A stretch of DNA of 64,000 bases from Cyprinodon diabolis. Taxonomy: Eukaryota > Chordata > Actinopteri > Cyprinodontiformes > Cyprinodontidae. The stretch lies in NCBI GenBank assembly GCA_030533445.1, contig CM060065.1:21836474-21900473 (forward strand), read 5' to 3'. The notes beneath the pieces are model-generated. The model searched no databases and was not told the DNA's origin. It saw only the letters and a list, made by a program, of their open reading frames with translations. This document shows, piece by piece, positions 1-12,923 of this stretch. The position numbers and the translations under genes are program-made. Every line of letters begins with the position of its first letter. Positions within the stretch are counted from its first letter, which is position 1.

Positions 1-838
1 GTGCTGTATCAAGACACCTCAGTGGGAAGTCTGTGGGAAGGAAAAAGTGTGAAAAAGAGGTGACCAGACCCTGAGGAAGATTGTGGAGAAGGGAATGCCA
101 AAATGCCAGAAGTCTAGTGTCAAGTACCCACAGTCAGTGAAGGTCTGGGGTGCCATGTCAGCTGCTGGTGTTGGTCCACTGTGTTTTATCAAGGGCAGGG
201 TCAATGCAGCTAGCTATCAGGAGATTTTGGAGCACTTCATGCTTCCATCTGCTGAAAAGCTTTATGGAGATGAAGATTTCATTTTTCAGCACAATCTAGC
301 ACCTGCTCACAGTGTCAAAACCACTGGTTTACTGACCATGGTATCACTGTGCTCATTGGCCTGCCAACTCTCCTGACCTGAATACCATAGACAATCTGTG
401 GGATATTGTGAAGAGACGCAAGACCCAACACTCTGGATGAGCTAAAGGCCGCTATCGAAGCATCCTGGGCCTCCATAACACCTCAGCAGTGCCACAGGCT
501 GACTGCTTCCATGCCACGCTGCATGGAAGCAGTCATTTCTACAAAAGGATTCCCAACCAAGTATTGAGTGCATAACTGTACATAGTTATTTGAAGGTTTG
601 TTTTTTTCTTTATTAAGAACGCTTTTCTTTTTTTGGTCTGATGAAATATGCTAATTTTGTGAGATAGGAATTTTGGGTTTTCATGGGCTGTATGCCAAAA
701 TCATCTGTATTAAGACAATAAAAAACCTGAAATATTTCAGTTAGTGTGTCTAAAATATATGAATGTTCAAGTTTTATCATTACATTATGGACAATAATGA
801 ACCTTATCAGAATATGCTAACATTTTGAGAAGGACCTG
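1..838 (+). mobile_element. Tc1/mariner-like DNA transposon, 3' part (cut by window edge)
   Basis: The right end reads gagaaggacctg followed by TA (839-840), the expected end of a Tc1-type element at its TA target. Inside is a decayed DD34E transposase (83-567) and an AT-rich 3' non-coding stretch with an AATAAA-like signal near 716. The left end lies outside the window, so element length and the left inverted repeat cannot be checked. It is a dead copy, since the transposase is broken. Confidence 0.85.
83..567 (+). pseudogene. Tc1-like transposase, catalytic half, inactive
   Basis: The open part (83-376, 97 residues) reads VKVWGAMSAAGVGPLCF and YQEILEHFMLPSAEKL, typical of the Tc1 transposase core (RNase H-like fold, cut-and-paste at TA). 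The second catalytic Asp, in the motif normally QxDxAPAH, is Asn here (residue 71, FQHNLAPAHS). A frameshift follows near 350. In the shifted frame the motif normally P-I-E-N-L-W reads TIDNLW, so the catalytic Glu is Asp. The reading ends as KGFPTKY and a stop at 565-567. Two of three catalytic acids are altered and the frame is broken, so no activity is expected. Confidence 0.85.
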
Positions 839-840
839 TA

Positions 841-1182
841 CAGTCACATCTAAATAAAACATCTAATTACAATTATATTTATATATATAATTAAATCTAA
901 ATATATTTAGGAATATTAGAACGGAACCTAAATGATATATATTATGCAATGTTCTTACAAATTACATTTTATCAAGAAATATTTGTTGTAAAATAATTTC
1001 CAGTGGCTCTGCAGGCAACACAAAAAGAGAGCCAACCTTTACCTTCCTTAGCCTCTATAACAAACTGGAGGATTTGTAACTTCTTGCTAAAAAATTTGAA
1101 TGATCCAAGCTTTCAGAAGAAATACAGTCTCCTCTGCTCTGTATTTTAAGAAGGCTTTAAAATTGTATCTGCATCCCAGTCT
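841..1182. other. AT-rich spacer, nothing recognised
   Basis: Very AT-rich sequence between the Tc1 end and the LINE 3' end. I see no coding pattern, RNA gene or repeat structure. Confidence 0.6.
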
Positions 1183-2660
1183 GATGTGTAGACTTAGACT
1201 TAGACTATTTTTATTGCAATATTGTATACACAGAGTGTATACAATATGCAATTTCGTTTTATACAGCTCTCAGAACATTTCCAGTCCATAAAGTGCAGCA
1301 ATAATCAAATGTAAACAGTGTGGGAGAAAAGGCATGGTGCAAAAAAGCATTGATATAGAAGTTCAGAGCATTAAATATGTATGGTGCAAATATGCAGAAT
1401 TTTGTTTTGTGTTATCAGTGTGATGAAGAGTCTGTGACATGATTTTGAATTTTCTCAACAGTTCTGCTGATGGCAGTGGAGAAGAAGAAGCTGTTGCAGA
1501 ACCTTCTGGACCTGCATCTTAAGCTACGCAGTGTCTTCCCAGGGGGCAGCAGGGAGAACAGTGCATGTTGGGGGTGTCAGGGGTCATTGATGATGTTACG
1601 GGCTCGGGACACACAGCACTGGGATGAAATTTCTGTTATGGAGGGAAGAGGAACCCCGATGATCTTCTCTACTGTTCTCACCACTCTTTTCACCTTCTGC
1701 CAGTCTGAGGTGCTGCAGCCTCCAGAAAGTGAGACAGCTGGTCAGAACGCTCTCTATGGTGCCTCTGTAGAAGGTCGTCAGGATGGGTGGGGGCAGGTAG
1801 GCTCACCTCATCCCCCACAGGAAGTGAAAGCACTTTTGTGGACTTTTGACCAGTGAGGTGGTGTTTACAGTCCAGGTGAGGTTGTCTATGATGTGCACCC
1901 CCAGGAATTTGCTGCTTCTAACAACCTCTACAGCTGAGCTGTTGAGGAGTAGTGGAGCATGGTTAGGCCGGTTCTTCATTTAGTTGACAATCACCTCCTT
2001 CGTCTTCTCCACGTTCAGGATCAGGTGTTGTTTCTGCACCAGCCCACCAGTTGCTCCACCTCCTCTTTGTAGTCCTGGTCATTGTTGTCTCTGATGAGGC
2101 CCTCCACCGTGGTGTCGTCTGCAAACTTCACAATGTGATTGGTGCTGAACCTGGGGACACAGTCACGTGTCATCAGAGTGAAAAGCAGTGGGCTCAGGAC
2201 GCAGCCCTGAAGGGAGCCTGTGCTTAGGGTGGTGAGATCAGAGGTGTTCTGTCCAACCTGGACTGACTGAGGTCTGTTGGTGAGGAAGTCTGGAAGTTAG
2301 ACCAGCTGTTCAAGTTTTCTTATCAGATGCTATGGGATGGTGGTGTTGTTTTCACACGCCACAAGGCACTCCACCAGCGCAATGTAGGCCTACCCAGCTT
2401 CTTTCCAGCTCTAATGCGCACAACCACTGCAGGGTCAACCAAGTATTTCTGCAGATGACAGGAGTCTGTGTTGTACTGGAATTGTGAGGTAAAAAGGATG
2501 AAAAAGCATGGTAAGAGTACAGTCCCTTCTGGTGCTCCTTTGCTGCTGACTTCCTGGTTAGCCAAACATCCCCTAAGTTTCCTAAACTGTGGTCTAAATG
2601 TCATATAGTCTTTGATCTAGTCGCTTGTCAAGGCCTCCAGCTGGGTCCTCTTGAATTCCT
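1183..2660 (-). mobile_element. LINE (non-LTR retrotransposon), 3' half, FADD-type RT, degenerate
   Basis: On the minus strand the segment near 2110-2145 reads NHIVKFADDTTVEGL, the RT catalytic motif C (FADD). Further 3' it matches the C-terminal part shared with the copies at 35.2-38.2 and 51.5-52.8 kb, in the same order. The 3' untranslated end, around 1183-1460, shares the sequence gtatacacagagtgtatac with the copy at 51.58 kb. Stops and frameshifts interrupt all frames. The upstream limit is uncertain: similarity to the other copies is clear to about 2350 and weaker to about 2660. The style fits the Rex1/L2/CR1 group of jockey-like LINEs; the clade is not resolved by eye. Confidence 0.75.
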
Positions 2661-4607
2661 GAGAAAGTAAAGCACCCTGACTTGCCTTACATGCACTGGA
2701 TAATCAAAGGACGTCATACTTATAGCAATCTTCTTTGGAAAGATGCAGACAGCACTTTATTTACCTTGTTAAAGCAGGTCAATGAAGGCATTACTTCATT
2801 GTAAGCAAACTGCAGGATTACAGTTAGTCTTCGATTATCCTACATGACAATACCTTACTATGTAATTTTGTGGGACTTTAATTGAAACTGGTTACTCTGT
2901 TGAATGTATCTGGGACTCCTCCCAAAATACTATGTCTTTTGATGGCTTTAATCAAGCTAAATGGCTAATCTCCTTAAACCTTCCTAGAATATACTAATTT
3001 CTTTCCTGTAGCAAACTTTACTACTTTCTTCTAATTTCTTATCTTCAGTTAACTCAAAGGGTAATTTCTAGAACTTAATGATTACTTTCCAGGAAACAGT
3101 AAATTTTAAAGAAATAACCGTAGGCCCGATTTGGTTGAAGCTCCAGATTAACCTCCATTATCCAACTGTATACTCTCAGAAATCCGTATCTAGTATGAAA
3201 TTACTTATGATGGTACTTTTACTTAAGTTAGACACTGCTTTCCTGATCCTTTAGAGAACAGAACTTAAATTGAACTTCCTCTGAGTTTACCTGCAACTTT
3301 CTGGACCTTATTTGTTACACTTCAGAAACTACTTTATATTTTTGATAACCGTGCTTTATTATGTAAATCAATAAAAAAATATATTTAAAACAGGTTAATA
3401 TCATTATGAAAACAAACTGAAATTTAGCAGAAATTCCCAGCTTAGTTTGCATTTTTAATTGAGAAATCAACAATACCTGTAGAAAATATAAAAAAAAACT
3501 TAAGAAGAAAAACATTAATTATAAAACACTCTTTGAAAATAGAAATAAAAATAAGCTTGAATAAACAAATAGAAGAAAAAGACCTACATACAAATGTAGT
3601 TTAGAAGCTACACATAAAGCATAGCTAGTGACAGTCCACTGTGGAAAAGGGCTGATGGTCTGTTTGATCTTATTGGCTTATTTGTGTGCACATTTGTGTG
3701 TGTGTGCCATGTAACACTGTACTCACCTGTCGCCCTGCAAAAGTTACTAAGCAACTGAGAAGGGAGTCCAGTCTGTTTCAACTTCCTAAAAAAGAAGAAC
3801 AATTGCTAGGCAATCTTTAGCTGGTAGGCAGTGTTGTCAGTCCAGAAAAAGTCAGAGGAAATGTAAAGGTCAAGAACTTTATGCTTGTGAAGACAGCTTA
3901 AAATATGCTGAGGAGCAAGGTGAGTTTTTTTAGACCTCCTGTAGTCTTTTGTAATCTCCTCTGTCTTGTCCCTATCTTTGAAATACTAGGGACAACATTT
4001 TCTGAGATCTTTTGAGGGACTCATCATCCTCTCACATTTAGTCCGATCTCTGTTTAGTGTCTGTAAACTGCTGTACTGTATCTGTATCTGCTGTACTATG
4101 GTTGAGTTGACACAATGAACCTCAGACACCTACAGGGCAAGTAGCCTGGTCATTAGGTGCCAAATGACAACATTGAACATCAAATGTTTTCTAAAGACAA
4201 TTTCTTTTGGCAAATAATTACTTAGGACACAAAATTGGATGGAAGTGACAAGGTAACAGTGTAAGAGGTTGCTTAAGTTAATGAAAAACAGGGCAAATTA
4301 CACTAAAACACTTAACACATTAACATTTCAGTTGAATATGACTGAAGATTATAATGAAGATTATAAAGGCAGTTTTGTCTCTGCCCTGAAACATGGCACT
4401 GTGATACCTATAACAATACAGACACAAGCTATTCTGAATGAGAGTAATTCTGACATATCTGTAAATGTTCCTGCCCTCTTAGTCCCTGCCTTTAATATAT
4501 ATTTTTTCTCAGCAATTAATGAATACTCGTAACCTGTAAAGACCCATTTTTGTTCATGCTAATGGCCTCTAGTAAAATGTCTTCTTCCTTGACTCTCTTC
4601 TTTATGT
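2661..4607. other. AT-rich non-coding stretch
   Basis: No gene or recognisable mobile element. Short ORFs here, the longest an 87-codon ORF at 4269-4532, have the low-complexity, Leu/Asn/Ile-rich composition expected of chance ORFs in AT-rich DNA. Confidence 0.5.
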
Positions 4608-4612
4608 GACAA

Positions 4613-5092
4613 TGTCAGGGTTTGGTTGTGGTTTGAGGACCCAAATGCAGAGGCAGAGAGGCTGAGGAGATTTCTTGTAGTTTAATTGATGTAAACAGTA
4701 AACAAAGGCAGGAATCCAAAAATCCAACTTAAAATGTAAAGCAAACCAGAACCATGGAGACATGAGGGGAAACCGAACATGAGGAGCCAGGCAGAGACGA
4801 GGTAGGAAGAAAACAGCATTGAGAAACCAGCAACGACAAGGAACCAACAACGAATGACAGCAGAGGGAGAGTATATATAGCTGACTGAGACAAAGGCGGG
4901 GCTAACGAGCAGATAAGGAGCAGGTGTTAGAGGAGGCTACGAGGAAGCCAAGGGAAAAGGAACACACACACAAGAGGGCAACAGAGAAAAATCTGACCAC
5001 TAAAATATATCCAGAAAGTACAACAAAATATTAAACCAATAAACTAGAAAACATTGCGCAAAGTAAAGCATAACAGAACCAAGACCATGAAA
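4613..5092 (-). mobile_element. Solo LTR, Gypsy-type, TSD GACAA
   Basis: A 480-bp unit starts TGTCAGGG and ends ccatgaaa, probably a mutated CCATGACA. It is flanked on both sides by GACAA (4608-4612 and 5093-5097). Read on the minus strand it has a TATA box (ctatatatactc, about 4866-4877) and then a region ending near catttgggtcc. The same terminal region recurs on the plus strand at 26.29-26.37 kb, so the two belong to one family. No internal region is present: a solo LTR left by LTR-LTR recombination. Confidence 0.8.
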
Positions 5093-5194
5093 GACAATAA
5101 ATATTTCCTTTAAATTTGTGGAAAGAAGTAATTAACACACCTTGTACATAAAAAAATTAAATAAAGACAATTGAGTGCAATTCAAAGAATGAAC

Positions 5195-5575
5195 AAGGCA
5201 AAGCAACTTTATTTCTATAGCACAATTCAGTACAGAGGCAATTCAAAGTGCTTTATTTTAATTAAGCAATAAAATGGACGTAAGACAAAAGCAGAATAAA
5301 GTAAGTACAGATAAAAACATGATAAAAGCAGGTAGTAAAGCAAATAAAAACGCTGGAATACAAACTTAAAAAAATTATACCTCAGATAACAGTTTAACTT
5401 CATCAGTCAGGGGCAGTTCTGAACCAATGAGTTTTTAACCTTTATGTAAAAGAACTCAGGTTTTCAGCCCTTTTACGGTCTTCTGGGAGTTTGTTCCAGA
5501 TAAGGAGGGGATAGGATAAATGCTGCTTCTTTGTATATTGTTCTATGTCTGGGTGTACAGAGTACCAAAGGACCT
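5195..5575 (-). repeat. Teleost LINE 3'-end fragment
   Basis: Contains caactttatttctatagcac and attcaaagtgctttatt, then gggagtttgttccagataag. These are recurrent motifs of a widespread fish LINE 3' untranslated region, here in reverse orientation. No reverse-transcriptase coding is left. The right boundary is set by the LTR-like unit that starts at 5579. Confidence 0.55.
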
Positions 5576-5578
5576 AAT

Positions 5579-6290
5579 TGTCAGGCTCAGAGCTGAAGGA
5601 TCCAGTAATCAAGGTGGACAAACAGAATTCTCACAACGTTTATTGACGACAGGATCAGAGTAAGCAGTATCGACATCTAAGGCAGGAACCTCTGCGGATG
5701 GAAACAACAGGTTATGTATTTCTGGAAGTGAATGATCAAAAACGTGTGATTCACTTACAACTTAACAACTTAACATTCTATAAAAAACTGCAGCACTGAT
5801 AAGAGAGATTCGGAGGGACAAAAAAGACAAATGCTTAAACTACTTAATATGAGTCCAAAAAAGGTTCAATACAAACCACTGGACATTGACGTTTCCCCTC
5901 CCATCCAGAAAGCTTTCTCAATTCAAAATGTCTGGAGTAGCTCCAGGCTTTTATAGAGTAGCCCAACAAAAGCCTTGTTATGGCTTAGAGAAGATGCAAA
6001 GTGAACCGAAAACAGGTCCACCCTTTGGTACTTAATATGATATATTGGCCTGTATAACATCTTCATTTAGCTAACATTTCCAGCATGCAACAGCATTGCT
6101 CAGTTGCAATGGTTTGTTTGGGAAAAACAGGAAAATATTTCTGAAGTGTCATGCCTGGCTTTGTCTGGCATGGGAACATTACTTCTGTGGTAATCCAAAT
6201 GGTTTTGGATTTGATGACAGACAAACACATTTTATTTCATGGATGTGATTCTGGCAGAGCGGCTACACCATGGGACAGTTCTTAACATTG
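5579..6290 (-). mobile_element. Probable LTR, right boundary not found
   Basis: The left edge is TGTCAGGCTCAG. On the minus strand there is an AATAAA signal (complement of gtttattgac near 5640) and a TATA-like ctataaaagcc near 5950, the order expected of an LTR in reverse orientation. I could not find a matching CA end or TSD, so the extent is approximate and a degraded or truncated copy is likely. Confidence 0.35.
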
Positions 6291-6344
6291 TTTTCTTGCA
6301 AGACAGTCTGGGGTCATGCAGGTAGGATGGTCTCCCTGTGAATG

Positions 6345-6460
6345 AGTGGGTTCACTTCAGGAACCCTGGTTTCCTCCCAAAGTCCAACAACATAGCTGTT
6401 GGGTTTATTATTCTTGCTAAATTGCCATAAGGTGTGAGTGTGAATGTGTGTACTCTTGTT
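6345..6460 (-). repeat. Copy of a widespread fish interspersed repeat
   Basis: Reads ggtttcctcccaaagtccaa, then ctaaattgcc and gtgtgagtgtgaatgtgtgt. This is the reverse complement of the repeat core seen at 16730-17060 and 34905-35030 (catgtttttggactg followed by ggaggaag). Short, diverged and non-coding. Confidence 0.55.
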
Positions 6461-9400
6461 TTAGAATAAGACCTAAGACCAGTTTCAGTTTTTAATCTTT
6501 GGAGTGGGGCGATTTTTTTAAAGCAAGGGCATTTTGGATTGTAAAGTTTGGGACTAAGGTGTGAAATGGGTTTAATTGAGGGCTAGTCTCAGTTAGTCTC
6601 AGTCTCAGTTATGTAGTTAGATTTAGGGCTATATTTATGGTAAGGGTATAGGAAGGGATCAAAATGAGAGTCAACACATCCTTATTATAAATAGCAAGAT
6701 GAGAGTGGGTGTGTTTGAATGCTTTTGTGTCTTTGTGTCCATGTGATGGAATTGTGCAGTATACAAAGGTTACAACCATATTTGTTGTATGGATAGAAGA
6801 GCAGCTTTGTGAAGAAAGAGTAAAGTAGTAAGTGCTGAGAAAACAACATCTTGGGATGTCAGTGCCTGGGATTAGTGAGGCTGTTGTGAATCTACACATC
6901 CTTACCAGTGTAGCTGCCCAAGCCAGATGTTCACAGACTAGATGGAGCTGCTATTGCTGGGCCCATCAACACATTGGAACCTACAGATTAGGAAGATTAA
7001 GATTAAGGATATCATAAAAGTAAATGTAAAGTGAATGTGATGCAGATGAATAATTTTTTTAATATAGTGTAAATATAAATAGATATAAAATATGAATGGT
7101 ATATATGTTTTGAAAAGATTAATTTAAGATTTGTCGTTAATCTTGAAGCTAAATACTTAAGAGCTAAAATGTACTCAGTTTTAAAAAGACGGGATTATGT
7201 AATCTTACGTGTAAAATCAGCCTGCTTTCTAAATTGATGGATTAAAAAGGCTTCCGATTCCTTTGTGAACATGTGACCATTCTTTAGATGCTCCAAGAAG
7301 GAAGACTTACTTCCTTTTGAATAACAAAGCAAATGACTCTGCCTCACATACGTCTTTTTGGTAAGTGTGAAGTGTTTTGATGCCACAGAAGCATGTAAAT
7401 ATTGAAACACGTCACCATGTGCTGTGGGAGGGAGAGACAAAAGCCGCAAGCCAAGAGTGGTATACATATTTTACCTGTGAGAAAACCGAACAAATATTGA
7501 ATAAATATTTCAAGTGTCAGGTGGCTCTAAATGATGTGTCTGAGTGGAGCATCATAACTTCAATAAAACAGTGAGCCAGACGGTTTTCAGTAAAGCCCTG
7601 GCACCTTTTCCAGTAATTTGTCTCACAGGCACATCTGGGAGTGAATTCTCCTCCTGAAATTACCAGCATTTCCTTTGTGATGCGCTTCCTTTTTTTATTA
7701 ATTCTTTTAAGCAGTTTTTTCTTTTCCTTTTCCACTTTCATGCATTTAAAACCTAGACCCCCATCACTGAACAGACATTGCTGCCAGTTTTGTGAACGTG
7801 ATTAAAACAGCTGTTCTGAGACTGTGAATGATACAAGCTCCTTGTAGCTACAAGAGGAAAGAGGAAGTAATATTTCCTAATGCTGGGACACTTGAGAGAT
7901 ACAGGAGGTCTCATTATCTCCCAAAACGCTTGAGGCTTTCCAATGTTCTCACCTTACACCCACAGCTGACCTATGACTCACCAGCCCCTCTATCCTCATA
8001 GTAAACCTTTATTACATTACCTTAATCGTGAAGCATCATGTCGAAAGGTTGGAGGGCGAATAGTTGGCTTCTCATGATTTATTTATCCCCTGACTTCTTA
8101 CAAATGACGCATGCACGACTTGCATCTAGCCTCTTTGGTAAAATACTGCACATGCTATGCATTCTTCCAGCGTGATTTATGAAAGGAAGCAGATCACTTT
8201 CATTTATACTTAGCAGACTGTGGTGTGGGCCAAGTTCTGAGCATGACAGAACACAGGCATATTCAGAGGCTGACGTCAGTTCATCGAGGTACTGAATGGA
8301 ATGGCTTCTCTAATAGACCTGGTATGTATTCTGCAAAATATATTGTGGTGTTCCTGATAAACATTGAACTATTCAATCCAAATAGGACTCAAAAAAATAC
8401 ACAATGAACCCAGTCATTGCCTGTATCTATATGTATGTCCCTGTATGTGTGTTAATATTGAGGTCTTTTCATTCCCTTTAAAATTTTCCTAATTAAATAA
8501 AAAAACTATCCTGGAGTATGATGAACAAAAAGTTTTCACGTTCAGCCAACAGGCTTAATAAGCATATCTAAATATATCTGAATAATAAAAGTTTCCGTTT
8601 GCTGTTATATTATTCTCACTTAGCTGTATTTGGATTGAAAGGGTTAAGAAAATTAATACATTTTGAACCATATAAGTATAAGGACTCAGTATTAACGAAC
8701 ATATTGATATCTGGTCATAATAAAATATGTCAAATATTGAAATCTACTTTGAACAGGTGTGTCATTACAAATTTCATATCTTTATGATTTATTTCCTATA
8801 ACTAGAAGCCTTGGTTACATTTAACTTTATTTACAATGCACATAAATGCTAAATAAGAAAAGTAAATTCTAAAATTCCATCTTCCCCTTTTTTCAGACAC
8901 AGTTTAGTTACTGTTGGATAAAGTTAAATCTTGTCAGAAAAATGGAGGAGAAATACATTTTCAACATGTGTTGTAACACATTTAGCCCCTTATGTCAATA
9001 ACGAGCCAAGGTATTTATAAATGCAAAGAAAAACTATACAAATAAGAAGAAAGTAGTTCACATGCAAGAACAGCCAACTGGTCAATGGACCAACTCTTAA
9101 GATATGAAATTCAGATTTTCTGTCAAGCTAATTTATTTCTAGCTTCTACATAAACTTCACTGCAACATTTAACCTCGGATAACTAATTCAACAAGATCAA
9201 GACCTCATAGGGAGGTTGATATGCTACCTAATGGGGAAAATTACTGCTGCAAAGAAATGCTTTAGATTTAATAACAGGGACAAATATGCTTACTTTTTTT
9301 TAAAAACTGTAGTGGATTTGGAACTGTATGTTATTGATGAAAATATTACTAAGCTGACTGATCAACAATGGCTCATATTATAGAGTTATACATAATTCAA

Positions 9401-10212
9401 GCAAAATGCAAATGCAAATTTAGTGAAGCAATATAAAGCAACCTGTCCTGATATTGAGATAATTAAAGCAGATACAGACAGAAATAGAAGGGAATAACAA
9501 GTGTCCAGGAAGTTTTGTAACTCAAAAAAATGCCAAATTTAAAAGCTTAGAGTCACTAACTTCTAAAATGTCCTGGTCGCTGCCAACAAACTACCCTTTT
9601 TCAACTAACTCCATAGTAGATTAATATGCAGGTGATATAGAAAACACACTAAAATCATTTTATTTAAACTAAACATAATCAAGAGCAATCAAGCAAAATG
9701 ATGAATTATAACATTAAAGAATTGGGAACCTTTTAGAGTAGCATTAAAGACATAAGCTTGACCCAGCAGAGGAAGTATGACAGCGTGAGTCAACTATATT
9801 TCTGTATCTAAATACAATACTTTTATAAGAACAAATATTGTGCCGGAGGAGAATGCTCTACCCATTAAACATCTAACAAAGAAAAAGAAGCAGACAACAA
9901 GCTTCTAAACTATAAACATGGCTTTTTAAACATTATCCGTTTTAGACTGCTGACCAGTTTAAGAGAGCCACAGTCTAATGTACACAATATAATAGAGCAT
10001 TTTATGCAGCAATTAGTCCATCATTGACCAAAATTAAAAAGCTAGAGTAACAGTTTTAAATGTTTTTTTTTTTTTTCAAGAAAAAGGGATTGGAAAAACA
10101 AAGGACTATAAAGCTAATAACATAACACAATATTAATGAAGATAAAACACTTTGGGGCTAAATTAATTTATCAATAATGGTTTATACTTTAAGGGACCAT
10201 AAGCTTCACACC
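6461..10212. other. Non-coding stretch, mostly unique AT-rich DNA
   Basis: Apart from weakly repetitive GGTTAGG-like sequence near 6550-6640 I see no gene, RNA gene or clear mobile element. ORFs are at most 96 codons and lack family motifs. Confidence 0.5.
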
Positions 10213-10217
10213 ATGAG

Positions 10218-10929
10218 TGTTGGGATCTGGGGATGTACCACCTTCCTCCAGCAGAGTGCGCCGTGGTAATCCTGGGCTGGAGCCCTCCAGCACACCTGAG
10301 ACGCATCTACTCATCAGGAGACCTTCCCTTTATAAGCAGCTGCCAGACCTTCCTTCAACGCCGCAGTGTTGACCTTAGTTTGGTTAGCAACCTGAGCCTC
10401 TGTTACCTGAAAGAATCTAAGTTGTCTCTAAGTGAGAAAACTGGTTCTAACCTTCCTCTGTCTTTGCTCACAGGAAACCTGTCTCAAGCCTGAAGCTCTG
10501 GGTGAGCTTAACCTGCCTTCCAGCCCTGGTGAGCCAAACCTGAAGATTCCTATTTGGATTTCCCCTGCTGCTCTCTGTGAAGAGCTGGAAACTCTGATCA
10601 AGGTCTGCCATTCAAAGTCAGAAGCTAGACGCTGCAGCTGCTTGTGTACTCTGCTGAACCAACAGTCTCTGGACCCAACGGTTCCCTCTATCACAAGAGA
10701 AGCCTGGACCCCGTCAAGGTAGAATCAGAATTATCTAAAAGGACTCTTTAATCATCTGCCTGCCCAGCTAATCAAACTATCATCTCTGCAGACTTCAGTG
10801 AACCCAACCCGGACCTGTTCCAGATCCAGTTCATGTTTTTTGTGTCAACATCTTAATAAACTCTGTTAAACTTTTACCCAGCCTCCGTTGTGTTCTGCAT
10901 GTGGGTTTGATATAAAACCAATCATGACG
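10218..10929 (+). mobile_element. Solo LTR, Gypsy-type, TSD ATGAG
   Basis: A 712-bp unit starts TGTTGGGATC and ends caatcatgacg, one base off the TGACA end seen in related LTRs. It is flanked by ATGAG at 10213-10217 and 10930-10934. On the plus strand a TATA box (cctttataagc, about 10327) is followed about 520 bp later by an AATAAA signal (10855), which fixes the orientation. No internal retroelement sequence adjoins it. Overlapping short ORFs here (10233-10722, both strands) are chance ORFs in the LTR. Confidence 0.82.
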
Positions 10930-11976
10930 ATGAGCTTATTTGAAAATGTGTGTTTGGGACCCAAATATAAGCACACAGTCGACTGATAAGAGACAGAGAG
11001 AAACCAAAGGAATGATTGGCTGGACATAAACTAAAATCACAAGGATCATAAACTAAACAACCAACGCAGAAAATAATAAAAGCCCTCTTTGTCATCAAAG
11101 TCTCTTCCTACTAACAACAGAGGTGCTTAAGCAAAACAAAACAGTTCAGAGATTTGAAATTGCCAAAAGCCTGGCACTATGAGGAACAACACTGAGTAGT
11201 TGAAGGGACACACATTGGAGATCAGAAAGCTGGGCCAGTGTCTGCAAAGGTCCACAGGAAGCCTTTTGAGAAGAAAAGGATATTCAGATAAGGTTAGATT
11301 GTCCTAGAAGAAAAACAGAAATAGTGTTTGTTTTTCCTTAACTGAATCTGAGACTGAGATGGAACTGCTTGCCCCCACTCTTTAGAGATAGGACAAATGA
11401 GGCATAGTCTCCTTACTTCCTTATTCGGAGAGATGACTTAAGACAGAGGCAGGTTGTTCTAAAGTTCTTGTTGTAGAAAATAATAATTCGAGAAGGAGCC
11501 CTGAGCCAACCAAAAGAACTCTCAATTTATGCAGGCAGAAATTCTCTGGTTTCCTTTTTGGAGTCTTTGAGGCAGAGCTTGAGAAATAAACTGACATGGG
11601 GGGAATAAAAGCAAAGACAAAGAGATCGCAATTGGAGAACCTTAATCATCGTAATACATTTAGCAAATCTTCAGTTTAAATATATAATAGTAATACAGTA
11701 ACTATTTTAGCTGTAACTGACATAACTATGTAACTATAACATTATATCATCTAATGATCCAGAGGAAATCATTCTTTCAGTTTTTTCAAAAACTATAGTC
11801 CATTTCTGACATGTAGATTCTTTATAAGAAATTATTCTTCATAAACTAAATGAGCAACTGCAAACTCCCAGATTTATTTGATAGGTAACATCGATAATTG
11901 TGTGTTGGGTTTTAATCCAGAGAAATGTGAGTTTAAAAGATTAAAAGGAAATAATCAACACAGAGACAGGGTTTTG

Positions 11977-11984
11977 TGACGTCA
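11977..11984. promoter_or_regulatory. Consensus CRE palindrome TGACGTCA
   Basis: A perfect CREB/ATF site at the left edge of a local GC-richer segment (11970-12070). The segment also contains, on the minus strand, an AATAAA-like signal (complement of ttttattaag near 12060), so it may belong to an unrecognised LTR rather than a host enhancer. Function is not shown by sequence. Confidence 0.3.
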
Positions 11985-12916
11985 GCGTCTGCAGAGCGGA
12001 GAGAAGCTGCTGGCTCGGAAAACCAGCACCTTCTCACACAGATCCCTTCATGGCAAAGCCTTTTATTAAGAGTTTACAACATCGTAAGGCGGGCCTGAAA
12101 CAGAAGACCCAGTAATGATTATCTGGGAGGATGCAGGTAATAAGATAGTGTGAATTGACCAACTGGCTGGATGGAAGTCACACAACCGTGTGATTCTGCC
12201 TCATGACCTACAGGAGGTCATAAAAGTTTATGACCCTTCTGGTTGAAACACAGGATAGAAATGTAGGATCTTCTTTCTTTCAATGTTTCATATGTCCACA
12301 CAATAATTTTATAATTATCACTCTAACATTGTGTAACATTGATGAATGTGATCATAAGTCCATCCAGGGTGAGATAAGGTGAAAGCTCCCAGTGTGGAGG
12401 TCCTACATATGAAACATCGATTGCTTAAAAATGCAATTTTAGAGCCTATTACAAACAAAAGATTTTCTTTTGGTTTCTATAAATGGAGATTATTCAAACA
12501 GCCACTTACTGCAGGTAAAACGTTATGCATTATTGGAAGAATACTGGAATTAATTAATTTATATAATCATAATTATACTATGTTATAATACATTGACATA
12601 CTGGATAATATTTATAGCAGCTTTCATTATTTGAATAATTTAGCAATCTGTCAAAATTGAAATTTTAAATAGTTATTTTCCTTATTAATTATCTGTCAAG
12701 TGAATCACCCCTTGGATTTGGAGTTAAGAGGTATGCTAACTATAATTATTTCTAAAAAAATAAGTGCAACCCAAATGAGACGACAAGGGATGTAGTAATC
12801 CTTGTAGACCACCTGAGCTGCACAGGCCTGTTCTTGTTTCTGAAAACAAGAGTTTTTCATCTCAGCCAGAGGCCACAGTCTCCATTTTCCCTATTTCCAA
12901 GCAACTCTTCCGCTGA

Positions 12917-12923
12917 TGACTCA
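12917..12923. promoter_or_regulatory. AP-1 site TGACTCA in a non-repetitive segment
   Basis: The site lies in a compact GC-richer stretch (about 12800-12970) with no match to other repeats in the window. It is a possible enhancer, but a single 7-bp match is weak evidence. Confidence 0.25.

Noticed and set aside
10428..10722. Two overlapping ORFs of 88-96 codons as an exon
   Set aside because: They lie inside a solo LTR bounded by a perfect 5-bp TSD.
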